Assembly: GCF_000934725.1 (NCBI RefSeq)
Contig: NZ_JYNS01000001.1
Span: 682,001-746,000, forward strand
DNA from: Methyloterricola oryzae
Lineage (GTDB): Bacteria > Pseudomonadota > Gammaproteobacteria > Methylococcales > Methylococcaceae
Length of the DNA stretch: 64,000 nt
Direction of reading: 5' to 3'
Position 1 is the first letter of the stretch; each line of letters begins with the position of its first letter. Shown piece by piece: positions 42,261 to 51,103 of the stretch. The notes under the pieces were generated by a model. That model saw only the letters and a list, made by a program, of their open reading frames with translations, ran no database searches and was not told the DNA's origin. The translations under genes and the position numbers were made by a program.

Positions 42261-43307
42261 ATCGACCAACTGACCCGTTACATCACCCCCGGCCTGCTCC
42301 TCGCCTTCCTGCTGGCCCTCGCCTACCTCGTGCTCAGGCCCTTCATCGTGCCGGTGGGCTGGGCCGCCATACTGGTCTATGTCACCTGGCCTGCCTTCAT
42401 GCGCCTGAGCCTTTCCTTCGGGGGGCACAGAACGAGCGCGGCCCTGGTGATGACCGTCGCCATCGCCTCCGTCATCGTCGTTCCGCTGATCTGGGCCAGC
42501 ATCCTGTCCCAGCGCGAGATCATGGAATTCTTTCGCAACCTGCCCGGCTGGCTGGATGCGAAGCCCACGCTGCCCGATTTCATTTCTCGGATTCCCTATG
42601 TGGGCAGCGAAGCCGCAGCGAAGCTGGCGCAATTCGACGATCTTCGCGCACTACTGAAGCAAAGGGTGGCCCCCTGGCTACAGCACTTTTCCGGGAATAT
42701 CTTCGCCATTCTGGGCGATGTGGGCTACCTGGCGGTCAAGCTCGGCTTCACCCTGCTGACCGTATTCTTCTTCTACCGCGACGGCCCGGGACTGTTGATG
42801 CAGGTTCGCACGCTGCTGCACCAGGTATTGGGGGCGCGGATGGAGCACTATTTCAGCACGGTGGAAGCCACGGTGAAGGCGGTGGTGTATGGCATCGTGC
42901 TCACCGCCATTGGCCAGGGCGCGATCGCCGGTATCGGCTATTGGTTCAGCGGGATCGGGGCCCCCATCCTCCTGGCCATCGTCACCATGTTCCTGGCCCT
43001 GATCCCCTTTGGCACGCCGGTAGCCTGGGTGTCCGCCAGCCTTTGGCTGTTGGCTTCGGGGCAGCACCTGCAGGCTCTTTCCCTGGCTTTATGGGGCGGA
43101 CTGGTGGTGAGTTGGGTGGACAACATCATTCGCCCCCTGGTGATCAGCGGTGCGACGCAGATTCCGTTTCTGCTGGTGTTTTTCGGTGTTCTGGGAGGGC
43201 TGGCCCAGTTTGGCCTGATTGGCCTGTTCCTGGGGCCAGTGGTGCTGGCGATCAGCCTGGCGGTGTGGCGCGAGTGGCTGGAGCAGAGGGCGGACCCGCT
43301 GGCCTGA
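42261..43307 (+). CDS. AI-2E/PerM-family membrane protein, apparent ATC start codon
   Basis: 348 residues in the PerM/TqsA-like fold: about seven membrane segments, with GLLLAFLLALAYLVLRPF first, a cytoplasmic or periplasmic middle loop, and GALAQFGLIGLFLGP-type helices at the end. The frame is open from a TGA at 42210, yet contains no ATG, GTG or TTG before 42330, where a start would remove the first helix. The sequence after a strong CAGGAGA (42246-42252) reads ATC GAC CAA CTG ACC, eight bases from the site, where family members have Met. ATC at 42261 is therefore the likely start, or a sequence error has replaced ATG. The function is uncertain: small-molecule or signal export. Confidence 0.75.
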   Translation: MDQLTRYITPGLLLAFLLALAYLVLRPFIVPVGWAAILVYVTWPAFMRLSLSFGGHRTSAALVMTVAIASVIVVPLIWASILSQREIMEFFRNLPGWLDAKPTLPDFISRIPYVGSEAAAKLAQFDDLRALLKQRVAPWLQHFSGNIFAILGDVGYLAVKLGFTLLTVFFFYRDGPGLLMQVRTLLHQVLGARMEHYFSTVEATVKAVVYGIVLTAIGQGAIAGIGYWFSGIGAPILLAIVTMFLALIPFGTPVAWVSASLWLLASGQHLQALSLALWGGLVVSWVDNIIRPLVISGATQIPFLLVFFGVLGGLAQFGLIGLFLGPVVLAISLAVWREWLEQRADPLA

Positions 43308-43310
43308 GAG

Positions 43311-43343
43311 CGCCGCCGACTCGCAGTACGCGGGTCGGCGGCG
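43311..43343. terminator. GC-rich stem-loop between convergent genes
   Basis: CGCCGCCGAC (43311-43320) and GTCGGCGGCG (43334-43343) form a perfect 10-bp stem with a 13-base loop, centred between the ends of the membrane-protein gene and htpG. There is no T-run. Confidence 0.5.
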
Positions 43344-43349
43344 GCAGGA

Positions 43350-45251
43350 TCACATCAGGCCGCGCTGCAGCAACTGATTGAGTTTCTGCACGAAGGCGGC
43401 CGGGTCTTCCAATTGACCGCCCTCGCTGAGCACGGACTGGTCGAAGAGAATCTGGGTCAGGTCTTCAAACCGCTGTTCGTCCCCCTCGTCCTTCAGGCGC
43501 GCGATCAAGGGATGGCCCGGGTTGATCTCGAAGATGGGCTTGCTGCTGGGCGCGCTCTGCCCAGCGGCTTTCATGATGCGCTCCATGGTGCGGCTCATGC
43601 CGTAAACCTCGGACACCAGGCAGGCCGGCGAGTCGGTCAGGCGATGACTGAGGCGCACGTCGCTGACCCGCTCGCCCAGGCTCTTCTTGATCTTTTCGAC
43701 AGTGTCCTCGAAGTCCTTGCCGACCTCCTCGATCTCCTTCTTCTCTTCCTCACCCTCCAGCTTGCCCAGGTCCAGATCGCCCTTGGCCACCGATTGCAGG
43801 TGCTTGCCCTCATAGTCGGTGAGATAGCTCACCATCCATTCGTCCACGCGATCGGACAGCAGCAGCACTTCGATGCCCTTCTTGCGGAAGATCTCCAGGT
43901 GCGGGCTGTTTTTGGCGGCCGCGTAGCTCTCGGCGGTGATGTAGTAGATCTTCTCCTGACCTTCCTGCATGCGCGCGATGTAATCGTCCAGGCTCACATC
44001 CTGAGCGTCGGTGCCGCCGTAGGTGGAGGCGAAGCGCAGCAGCTTGGCGATGCGTTCCTTGTTCTTGAAGTCCTCGATGGGGCCTTCCTTGAGCACCTGC
44101 CCGAATTCTTTCCAGAGGGTGGCGTATTTTTCCGGCTCATTTTTGGCCAGGTCCTCGAACAGGCCCAGCACCTTTTTCACCGCGCCGGAGCGCACCTTCT
44201 CCAGCAGCTTGTTCTCCTGCAGGATCTCGCGGGAGACATTGAGCGGCAGGGAATCGGAGTCGATCACGCCGCGCACGAAGCGCAGATAACGCGGCATCAG
44301 CTTTTCCGCGTCATCCATGATGAAGACCTTGCGCACATAGAGCTTCACGCCGTGCTTGACGTCGCGGTCCCACAGGTCGAAGGGCGCATGAGCCGGCACG
44401 TAGAGCAGCAGGGTGTATTCGTTGGTACCTTCCACCCGGCTGTGGATGCGCGCCAACGGTTCCTGAAAATCATGGGAAACGTGCTTGTAGAACTCGTTGT
44501 AGGCTTCCTCGCTGATTTCGTCCTTGGACTTGGACCAGAGCGCCGAGGCGCTATTGACGGTCTCCCATTCGATGACCTTTTCCTCGCCCTCCTCGCCATA
44601 GTGCTCCTTCAGCATCTCGATGGGCAGGGAAATGTGGTCGGAGAATTTGCGGATGATGGAGCGCAAACGCCAGCCATCCAGGAACTCGTCCTCGCCCTCG
44701 CGCAGGTGCAAGGTAACGCGGGTGCCGCGCTCGGACTTCTCGATGTTTTCCAGGGAGTAATCGCCCTCCCCCGATGACTCCCAGCGCACGCCGGCCTCGG
44801 CCTCCATGCCCGCCTTGCGGGTTTCCAGGGTTACCTTGTCGGCGACGATGAAGGACGAGTAGAAGCCGACGCCGAACTGGCCGATGAGCTGGCTGTCCTT
44901 GGCTTCGTCCCCGGTCAGCGATTCGAAGAAGCGACGGGTGCCGGAGCGGGCGATGGTGCCGATGTTTTCCTGCACCTCCTCGCGGGTCATGCCTATGCCG
45001 TTATCCGTGATGGTGACGGTGCGCCTGTCCTTGTCGAACTCCAGGCGGATCTTCAAGGCGCTGTCGCCTTCGTAGAGCGCGTCGTTGCTCAAGGCGGTGA
45101 AGCGGAGCTTGTCGGCGGCGTCCGAGGCGTTGGAGATCAGCTCGCGCAGAAAGATTTCCTTGTTGCTGTACAGGCTGTGGATCATCAGCTGCAACAGCTG
45201 CTTGACTTCGGCTTCGAAGCCCAGAGTGACTTTGTTTTCCGCGACAGTCAT
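43350..45251 (-). CDS. htpG: Chaperone HtpG (Hsp90)
   Basis: Bacterial Hsp90, 633 residues. The GHKL ATPase domain is intact ([44 protein letters not shown]), followed by middle and C-terminal dimerisation domains. The start ATG at 45251 is chosen since 50 earlier in-frame residues do not resemble the family. A sigma-32-like promoter precedes it, so heat induction is expected. Confidence 0.97.
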   Translation of the reverse strand: MTVAENKVTLGFEAEVKQLLQLMIHSLYSNKEIFLRELISNASDAADKLRFTALSNDALYEGDSALKIRLEFDKDRRTVTITDNGIGMTREEVQENIGTIARSGTRRFFESLTGDEAKDSQLIGQFGVGFYSSFIVADKVTLETRKAGMEAEAGVRWESSGEGDYSLENIEKSERGTRVTLHLREGEDEFLDGWRLRSIIRKFSDHISLPIEMLKEHYGEEGEEKVIEWETVNSASALWSKSKDEISEEAYNEFYKHVSHDFQEPLARIHSRVEGTNEYTLLLYVPAHAPFDLWDRDVKHGVKLYVRKVFIMDDAEKLMPRYLRFVRGVIDSDSLPLNVSREILQENKLLEKVRSGAVKKVLGLFEDLAKNEPEKYATLWKEFGQVLKEGPIEDFKNKERIAKLLRFASTYGGTDAQDVSLDDYIARMQEGQEKIYYITAESYAAAKNSPHLEIFRKKGIEVLLLSDRVDEWMVSYLTDYEGKHLQSVAKGDLDLGKLEGEEEKKEIEEVGKDFEDTVEKIKKSLGERVSDVRLSHRLTDSPACLVSEVYGMSRTMERIMKAAGQSAPSSKPIFEINPGHPLIARLKDEGDEQRFEDLTQILFDQSVLSEGGQLEDPAAFVQKLNQLLQRGLM

Positions 45252-45322
45252 GGCGTCAGTAATTCCTCTTGTTTTGGCATCAATGTGCGCCGCTAAACCC
45301 AATATGCGACGTTGAAACCGGT

Positions 45323-45350
45323 TATTGGGGCAGCGCCTCAGAATTTCAAC
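45323..45350 (-). promoter_or_regulatory. Sigma-32-like heat-shock promoter of htpG
   Basis: On the minus strand GTTGAAA (45350-45344) is followed after 13 bases by CCCCAATA (45330-45323), close to the CTTGAAA/CCCCATNT pattern of RpoH promoters. The leader to the htpG ATG would be about 65 bases. Confidence 0.65.
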
Positions 45351-45533
45351 AGTCCCTGAAGCCAAAATCCGGCATCCGCTAACCTGTTCGTGGGGGACCA
45401 TTATCGTCTAGACTTCGAGGAGACCGGCGGAGGTCCGGCGCCCAGACCCCGCACCCGACCGCTCAGCCCGATTAACCAAGCCCCTTGAGGCTTTTTCTGC
45501 GACTGCCCTAGACTCTCTAAGCGGAGCCACTGC

Positions 45534-46388
45534 ATGTTTCCCATCATCGGCTATATCGTCGTCGTCGGCGGCATCCTCGGCGGTTATCTTGGATCGGGCG
45601 GACACATCGGTATCCTGATCCAGCCTTTCGAGATGATCATCATCTTCGGCGGCGCGCTGGGAGCCTTCATCGTTTCCAATAGTCCCAAGGTCCTCAAGGC
45701 CACGGCCGGCGGTCTCGGCAACGTCTTCAAGAGTTCCAAGTACAACAAGGAGTTCTACCTGGAAACGCTGACCCTGCTGAGCAAGATTTTCGTCAAGATG
45801 CGCCAGAACGGCCTGCTCTCCATCGAAGGCGACATCGAAAGCCCGGAGCAGAGCGAGTTGTTCAAATCGGCGCCCAAGGTCCTGGCGGACCACCACGCCG
45901 TGGAATTCATCACCGACTACCTGCGCCTCATGTCCAGCGGCAGCCTGGATGTGCACCAGATCGACAACCTCATGGACATCGACATCGACACCCACCACGA
46001 GGAAGGATATCTGCCGGTCTCGGCTCTGTCGAAACTCGCGGACGGCATGCCCGCTTTCGGCATCGTGGCGGCGGTGATGGGCGTGGTGCATACCATGGAG
46101 TCCCTGGACAAACCGCAGGAGGTCTTGGGCGCTCTGATCGCCGCCGCTCTCGTGGGCACCTTCCTGGGCATCCTGATTTCTTACGGCTTCATCGCCCCCC
46201 TGGCGGGCAATCTGGAACAGAAGCTGGGAGAGTCGACCAAGTATTACCAGAGCATCAAGGCCGCCCTGATCGCCACCATGAATGGCTATGCGCCGCCCAC
46301 GGCGGTGGAGTTCGCGCGCAAGGTCATGTTCTCCACCGAACGGCCGCACTTCGCGGAACTGGAAGAACACATCAAAGCCAACAAGTGA
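45534..46388 (+). CDS. motA: Flagellar motor stator protein MotA
   Basis: 284 residues, four membrane segments (two near the N-terminus, two at about 170-220), with the large cytoplasmic loop between them and PVSALSKLADGMPAFGIVAAV at the third helix. MotA and MotB form the proton channel that drives the flagellar motor. GGAG seven bases before the ATG supports the start. A small hairpin with a T-run (45478-45496) lies just upstream. No other flagellar gene is in the window. Confidence 0.95.
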   Translation: MFPIIGYIVVVGGILGGYLGSGGHIGILIQPFEMIIIFGGALGAFIVSNSPKVLKATAGGLGNVFKSSKYNKEFYLETLTLLSKIFVKMRQNGLLSIEGDIESPEQSELFKSAPKVLADHHAVEFITDYLRLMSSGSLDVHQIDNLMDIDIDTHHEEGYLPVSALSKLADGMPAFGIVAAVMGVVHTMESLDKPQEVLGALIAAALVGTFLGILISYGFIAPLAGNLEQKLGESTKYYQSIKAALIATMNGYAPPTAVEFARKVMFSTERPHFAELEEHIKANK

Positions 46389-46412
46389 GCGGCGCCTTGA
46401 GGCCCTGACCCG

Positions 46413-47411
46413 ATGAGCGAACAAACCCCGATCATCATCAAGAAAGTCAAGAAAGGCGGCCACGGCCATCATGGCGGCGCCTGGAAGCTGGCCTACGCGG
46501 ATTTCGTGACGGCCATGATGGCCTTCTTCCTGCTGATGTGGTTGCTGGGCAGCGTCGACCAGGCCAAGCTGCAGGGCATCGCCGAGTACTTCAAAGACCC
46601 GTGGAAGCCCGCGATGCAGGGCGGCCAGGCCGCCGGCGACCGCACCAGCATCATCAAGGGCGGCGGCGAGGACCTGACCCAGTCCGAGGGACAGGTCAAG
46701 CTCACCAATCAAGGCAAGGAAGAGCAGGTTGCCGAAAGCGGGGAAACCGACAGCACCGACACCCTGGAAAAGGACATGGAGCACCTGAAGGCGTTGGAGG
46801 AAAAAATCGAGAAACTGATCGAAACCAACCCGGTGCTGCAGCAGTTCAAAAGTCAGCTCAAGATCGACATCACCGCCGAGGGCTTGCGCATCCAGATCGT
46901 GGACGAGGAAAAACGTCCGATGTTCGGCACCGCCAGCGCGCGCATGGAACCCTATGCCTCGCAAATCATCGACCAGATCGCGCCGGTGGTGAATGAATTG
47001 CCCAACCGCATCACCGTGACCGGCCACACCGATGCCAAGCCCTTCCCCGGTTCGGGCCAGGGTTACACCAATTGGGAACTCTCCGCCGACCGGGCCAATT
47101 CCGCGCGCAAGGAACTGGTGCGCGGCGGCCTCAAGCCGGAAAAAATGATGCGGGTCGTCGGTCTGGCATCCAGCGTGCCTTTGCACCCGGATAATCCGGA
47201 CGACCCCACCAATCGGCGCATTTCCATCATCGTCATGAACAAGCAGACGGAAGAGGCCATCATGAGCGGCGCCAGCCTCGACGTCTCGCAGCAGAACCCG
47301 CTGGAAAAAGAGGCTGTTCCGGAATCCAAGACCGGCCTACCCATCCGTAAGCCGCCGGCGGCTCCGATTCAGCCCATCCAACCAATACAGCCCATTCCGC
47401 CCGCCCATTAA
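46413..47411 (+). CDS. motB: Flagellar motor stator protein MotB
   Basis: 332 residues. The membrane helix has the proton-carrying Asp in LAYADFVTAMMAFFLLMWLL, then a linker of about 100 residues and an OmpA-like peptidoglycan-binding domain (RITVTGHTDAKPFPGSG, WELSADRANSARKEL). The C-terminal tail is proline-rich with repeated PIQPIQP units. It lies 24 bases after motA and is co-transcribed. Confidence 0.95.
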   Translation: MSEQTPIIIKKVKKGGHGHHGGAWKLAYADFVTAMMAFFLLMWLLGSVDQAKLQGIAEYFKDPWKPAMQGGQAAGDRTSIIKGGGEDLTQSEGQVKLTNQGKEEQVAESGETDSTDTLEKDMEHLKALEEKIEKLIETNPVLQQFKSQLKIDITAEGLRIQIVDEEKRPMFGTASARMEPYASQIIDQIAPVVNELPNRITVTGHTDAKPFPGSGQGYTNWELSADRANSARKELVRGGLKPEKMMRVVGLASSVPLHPDNPDDPTNRRISIIVMNKQTEEAIMSGASLDVSQQNPLEKEAVPESKTGLPIRKPPAAPIQPIQPIQPIPPAH

Positions 47412-47427
47412 AGCGGCGCCGGGTCTC

Positions 47428-48204
47428 GTGCCGATATGGCTCAGGGCGCTGGCGGCGCAGATCATCGCCCTGATTCCGGCGCTGGCCGCCATGCAGTTCG
47501 CCGGCCCGCCCGGCTGGCCCTGGACTTTCGTGCTGTTGCAGAGCCTGGCCGCCGCCATGGCGGCACCGCTGCTGGGCCTGCCGCGCTGGTGGATACCGAT
47601 CCAGGCGGCTTTCCTGCCAGCCCTTGCTGTCCTGTTACGGCTTCAACTGCCTCCCGTCATATACCTTGCGGGCTTCGTACTGCTATGGCTGGTTTTCCGC
47701 AGCAATACGCGAGAGCGGGTTCCGCTGTATTTGAGCAACCGGGCCACCTGGGAAGCCCTTGACCAGTTTGTAGAAGACTACGCATCACCCAGCTTTCTGG
47801 ACCTGGGCAGCGGCCTCGGCGGCACCTTGCGCCATCTGGCCCAGCGTCATCCCGGCGGGCGCTTTAATGGCGTCGAATCGGCGCCCCTGCCCTTTCTCAT
47901 CAGCCGGTTACGGCTTTTGCGATTGGACAACGCCCACGTCCGTCTGGGCGATTTATGGCGTGAAGATCTGGGACGGTTCAACCTGGTCTACGCCTTCCTG
48001 TCCCCGGAGCCCATGCCGGCCTTATGGCGGAAAGCCCTGGCGGAAATGCGGGAGGGGGCGCTTTTCGTGAGCAACAGCTTTGCCGTGCCCGATACGGCCC
48101 CGACGCAGGTCCTGACCTTGAACGACAAGCGCGGGACGCGCCTGTTCATATACAGGATGGGAGCCAGTGCGACGCAGGCTGCGCCCCGTTTTCAGAATAA
48201 ATAG
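47428..48204 (+). CDS. Membrane-anchored class I SAM-dependent methyltransferase
   Basis: 258 residues. Three hydrophobic segments (about 5-90) precede a Rossmann methyltransferase domain with motif I FLDLGSGLGGTLRHLA and the later acidic GVESAPLPF. The start is GTG at 47428, 16 bases after motB, with no strong ribosome site. The substrate cannot be inferred; the anchor suggests a membrane-linked substrate. The 3' end overlaps the converging rubredoxin reductase gene by 13 bases. Confidence 0.8.
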   Translation: MPIWLRALAAQIIALIPALAAMQFAGPPGWPWTFVLLQSLAAAMAAPLLGLPRWWIPIQAAFLPALAVLLRLQLPPVIYLAGFVLLWLVFRSNTRERVPLYLSNRATWEALDQFVEDYASPSFLDLGSGLGGTLRHLAQRHPGGRFNGVESAPLPFLISRLRLLRLDNAHVRLGDLWREDLGRFNLVYAFLSPEPMPALWRKALAEMREGALFVSNSFAVPDTAPTQVLTLNDKRGTRLFIYRMGASATQAAPRFQNK

Positions 48205-49214
48205 GGATGCAGGGCGTTGAAGCCCGGCACCTTGGCCTTGGGCTTGAACTCGGGCACCGTCCAGGGTTCGGACGTCTGGCCTGCGAGATACTGCGCCAGC
48301 CACAAGGCCTGGGATCGGACCGGGGTCACATAGGCATACAGACGGCCGCCCTGGCACTCGGCCACGTCGCCGATGGCAAAGACATGAGGATCCGTGGTGC
48401 GCAGACACTCATCCACCAGAATGCCGCGCCCGGTGGCCAGCCCCGCCACCTTGGCCAGTTCCGTGCGCGGCTGGAAACCGCAGGCCACGACGATGCCGTG
48501 GAAGCCGGATTCTTCGCCGCCCGCCAGTTTCACAGCCAGTCCGTCGGCGCTTTCGGCGAACCCTTGTACCGCCTGATCCAGCAGTACGCGTACGCCAAGG
48601 CCCTGCTCCATAACCGCCCGTAGGCGAACGGAGTCATCCTCGACCAGTTGCCGCTCCATCAAACGCGGCAAGGCGTGAAACAGAGTGACGTTATCGCCCG
48701 CCTTGGCCAGGTCGGCGGCCACTTCGCAGCCGATGAGCCCACCGCCGATCACCGCCCAGCGGACACCACCATGGCGCTCCCGGATCTTCCGCCTGAGGGC
48801 GCGTAGCCGCACCAGATCGTCCAGGCTGTTCAGCGTATCGAACAGGCTGGATTGAGAGCGGAATGGCGGTGGCACGAAAGCCGCCGACCCCAGCGCCAGC
48901 ACCAAGGTCTCGTAAGGCAACTCCGCCTCTCCGCCCGGTTGACGGTAACGCAGTCGCCGCTGACCAAGGTCCAGGCTCATGACCTCGGCCTGGGCGCGCA
49001 CATCGATTCCGGACTCCTGCAAGGCCGCAAAGGACTTCAGGACGATCTTGGTCTCGATGTCCTCGCGGGTGAACCCGTGGGACAGCAAAGGGCGCGAATA
49101 ATAGCCCCGGTCTTCCCGGGTCAGCAGGGTCACCCGGGCGTCCGGCACCCGCTTGCGCAACTCCTCCGCGAGGGTCACCCCAGCGATGCCGGAACCGACG
49201 ATAAGGGTATTCAC
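48192..49214 (-). CDS. Rubredoxin-NAD+ reductase (FAD-dependent)
   Basis: 340 residues with two Rossmann motifs: the FAD-binding TLIVGSGIAGVTLAEELRK at the N-terminus and the NAD-binding AVIGGGLIGCEVAADLAKAG in the middle, plus VFAIGDVAECQGG near the C-terminus. It passes electrons from NAD(P)H to rubredoxin, encoded 12 bases upstream. The start is GTG at 49214. The final electron acceptor is unknown: no alkane hydroxylase or oxygen reductase is adjacent. Confidence 0.9.
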   Translation of the reverse strand: MNTLIVGSGIAGVTLAEELRKRVPDARVTLLTREDRGYYSRPLLSHGFTREDIETKIVLKSFAALQESGIDVRAQAEVMSLDLGQRRLRYRQPGGEAELPYETLVLALGSAAFVPPPFRSQSSLFDTLNSLDDLVRLRALRRKIRERHGGVRWAVIGGGLIGCEVAADLAKAGDNVTLFHALPRLMERQLVEDDSVRLRAVMEQGLGVRVLLDQAVQGFAESADGLAVKLAGGEESGFHGIVVACGFQPRTELAKVAGLATGRGILVDECLRTTDPHVFAIGDVAECQGGRLYAYVTPVRSQALWLAQYLAGQTSEPWTVPEFKPKAKVPGFNALHPYLF

Positions 49215-49226
49215 AGCGGCACCGCT

Positions 49227-49400
49227 TCAGGACACCATCAGCTCGAAATCGCCCTTGCTGGCCCCGCAGTCCGGACAGGACCAATCCTCAGGCACATCCT
49301 CCCAGCGGGTGCCCGGCGCCAATCCGGCCTCGGGCTCACCCAGCTCCTCGTCGTAGATGTACCCGCAAACCACACACACATATTTCTTGAATTCAGACAT
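49227..49400 (-). CDS. Rubredoxin
   Basis: 57-residue iron protein. The four Fe ligands are in [10 protein letters not shown] and [13 protein letters not shown], exactly the rubredoxin pattern, with the usual [17 protein letters not shown] between them. It lies between mtdA (18 bases upstream) and the rubredoxin reductase gene (12 bases downstream) on the same strand, so it is probably one transcript. Confidence 0.97.
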   Translation of the reverse strand: MSEFKKYVCVVCGYIYDEELGEPEAGLAPGTRWEDVPEDWSCPDCGASKGDFELMVS

Positions 49401-49418
49401 GAGTCGCTTCCTGGATCG

Positions 49419-50276
49419 TCAAGCCATTGCTTTCGCCGCGGCAAAAATCTCCTCGGCGTCGAAAACCTGATCATTACGCTCGAACAGCCGCGCGATGCAT
49501 GCGCGGTGCAGCGCGAGCTTGAGGGTACCAAAACCAATGGCGCCCCACACGATCTTGCCGTTACGCTCAGCGCCACGGTCCATCATGTCGGTGCCACCGA
49601 TGCCGAGCGGCGGCGTCGCGTTGGCGTCGGCGATGAGTTGGATGTCCGGGTTATCCTGCCAATGCTCCGGGTCCAGCAATTGCACACCGGCGGCCCCCGT
49701 GGCGAAGACGATCTGCGCCCCGGCGATGGCCGCGCCGCGTGCGGCATTGTCGAAAGCCTCCACCGGCTTCAGGTCCACGCCGAAGCGCGCCTTCATCTCG
49801 GCGCAAGCCCTTTCGGCACGCGCCATCTGGCGTGAGGTGAGCGCGACCTCGGCGCCTTCCTTGGCCAACATGACGGCGGCGCGCTGCCCTACCGGGCCGG
49901 TGCCGGCCAGCACCACGGCGCGCTTTCCGGCGATGACCCCGGACGAAGCCAGCTTGGCCACGCCTGCCGCTGCCGTGGTGTTGCTGCCGTTGCTGTCCAG
50001 CATCACAGACACTCGAAAATCCGCAAAAAACTTGCGCTTCACCGCCTTCAGCAATTCCTGCCCTGCGCTCAAGTCGCTACCGCCAATGAAAATGGCGGTG
50101 TTCTTCTTGTCCTTCGGGGCCCTGGTGAAGATCGCCCCCTCCACCAATGCACCCACGTTTTCAGGCGTCAAGCCGCCGTGACCAATCACGTGATCGGCAC
50201 CGCCGTCATAGGCCACCACGGTATCGAACACCGACGGATGCGGATCAGTGTCGAACTGAAACAACAGCTTTTTCAT
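49419..50276 (-). CDS. mtdA: NAD(P)-dependent methylene-tetrahydrofolate/methanopterin dehydrogenase MtdA
   Basis: 285 residues, closely following MtdA of Methylorubrum: KKLLFQFDTDPHPSVFD, the hallmark MLDSNGSNTTAAAGVAKL, the nucleotide-binding VVLAGTGPVGQRAAVM, and ANATPPLGIGG. Oxidises or reduces methylene-H4F, and in some bacteria also methylene-H4MPT. With FchA on the other side of the shared 153-base intergenic region it forms the H4F C1 branch. The ATG at 50276 is chosen over 60 in-frame residues without similarity upstream. Confidence 0.93.
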   Translation of the reverse strand: MKKLLFQFDTDPHPSVFDTVVAYDGGADHVIGHGGLTPENVGALVEGAIFTRAPKDKKNTAIFIGGSDLSAGQELLKAVKRKFFADFRVSVMLDSNGSNTTAAAGVAKLASSGVIAGKRAVVLAGTGPVGQRAAVMLAKEGAEVALTSRQMARAERACAEMKARFGVDLKPVEAFDNAARGAAIAGAQIVFATGAAGVQLLDPEHWQDNPDIQLIADANATPPLGIGGTDMMDRGAERNGKIVWGAIGFGTLKLALHRACIARLFERNDQVFDAEEIFAAAKAMA

Positions 50277-50429
50277 CAAGATTCCTGTACTAGGAGCGAG
50301 CCAGCCCGTGGCCCGTGCCGGGGAACAAAAGTTGCGAACTCCGTGCGGCGAGATGCCGCCCGCTCGCCCGTGCTTTATAATCGAGGTCCTTAGTTTACGC
50401 ATTCGCCGTCCAAATTTGGAGACCGCAGC

Positions 50430-51053
50430 ATGATCAACGACACGTCGATTCAGCACTTCCTGGACGAATTGGCGAGCAAGGCGCCAACGCCAGGTGGCGG
50501 AAGTGCGGCGGCCATCATCGGCGCCATGGGGGCCGGCCTGGTCAGCATGGTCTGCAACCTGACCCTCGGCAAGAAGGGCTACGAGGCGGTGGAAGCCGAT
50601 ATGCGCGCCACCCTGGATGCCTCGGAGAGCCTGCGCGCTCGACTCAGCGACACCGTCCGCGCCGATGTGGAGGCCTTCGACCGGGTGATGGGCGCTTACC
50701 GGCTGCCCAAGGAGACAGATGCCGACAAGCAGGCTCGCAGCGAGGCCATTCAGGCCGCGCTAAAGGCCGCCACGGATGTCCCACTGGCCTGTGCGAAAGA
50801 TTGCGCGGAATTGATCCAGCTCAGTCGGACCGCCGCCGAAAAGGGCAACCGCAACGTGATCAGCGACGCCGGCGTGGCGGTCCTGGCCGCCTACGCCGCC
50901 CTCAAGAGCGCGGCACTCAATGTCTACGTCAACACCAGCGGCATCAAGGACGAAGCCTTCGCCCAAGAGCGCATCAGCGAACTGAATGCCATACTTACGG
51001 GAGCGGAAGTATCCACCGAAGAAATCTACCAAGAGGTCAAGAACAAACTGTGA
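50430..51053 (+). CDS. fchA: Methenyl-tetrahydrofolate cyclohydrolase FchA
   Basis: 207 residues of the FTCD cyclodeaminase/FchA family: helical protein with PTPGGGSAAAIIGAMGAGLVSMV at the folate site and YVNTSGIKDEAFA near the C-terminus. Converts methenyl-H4F to formyl-H4F or back, next to the MtdA step. The ATG is preceded by TTTGGAGACC. A perfect TATAAT at 50376-50381 could be its -10 box. The alr gene follows about 50 bases later. Confidence 0.93.
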   Translation: MINDTSIQHFLDELASKAPTPGGGSAAAIIGAMGAGLVSMVCNLTLGKKGYEAVEADMRATLDASESLRARLSDTVRADVEAFDRVMGAYRLPKETDADKQARSEAIQAALKAATDVPLACAKDCAELIQLSRTAAEKGNRNVISDAGVAVLAAYAALKSAALNVYVNTSGIKDEAFAQERISELNAILTGAEVSTEEIYQEVKNKL

Positions 51054-51103
51054 CCATACCGAGCAGCCAGGGAGACGCCCGTAGCCTGGGTGAGGGCATG
51101 CCA

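Noticed and set aside
45408-47186. 592-codon minus-strand frame opposite motA and motB
   Set aside because: Both stator genes have clear motifs, and the translation is a typical His/Leu/Gln-rich shadow.
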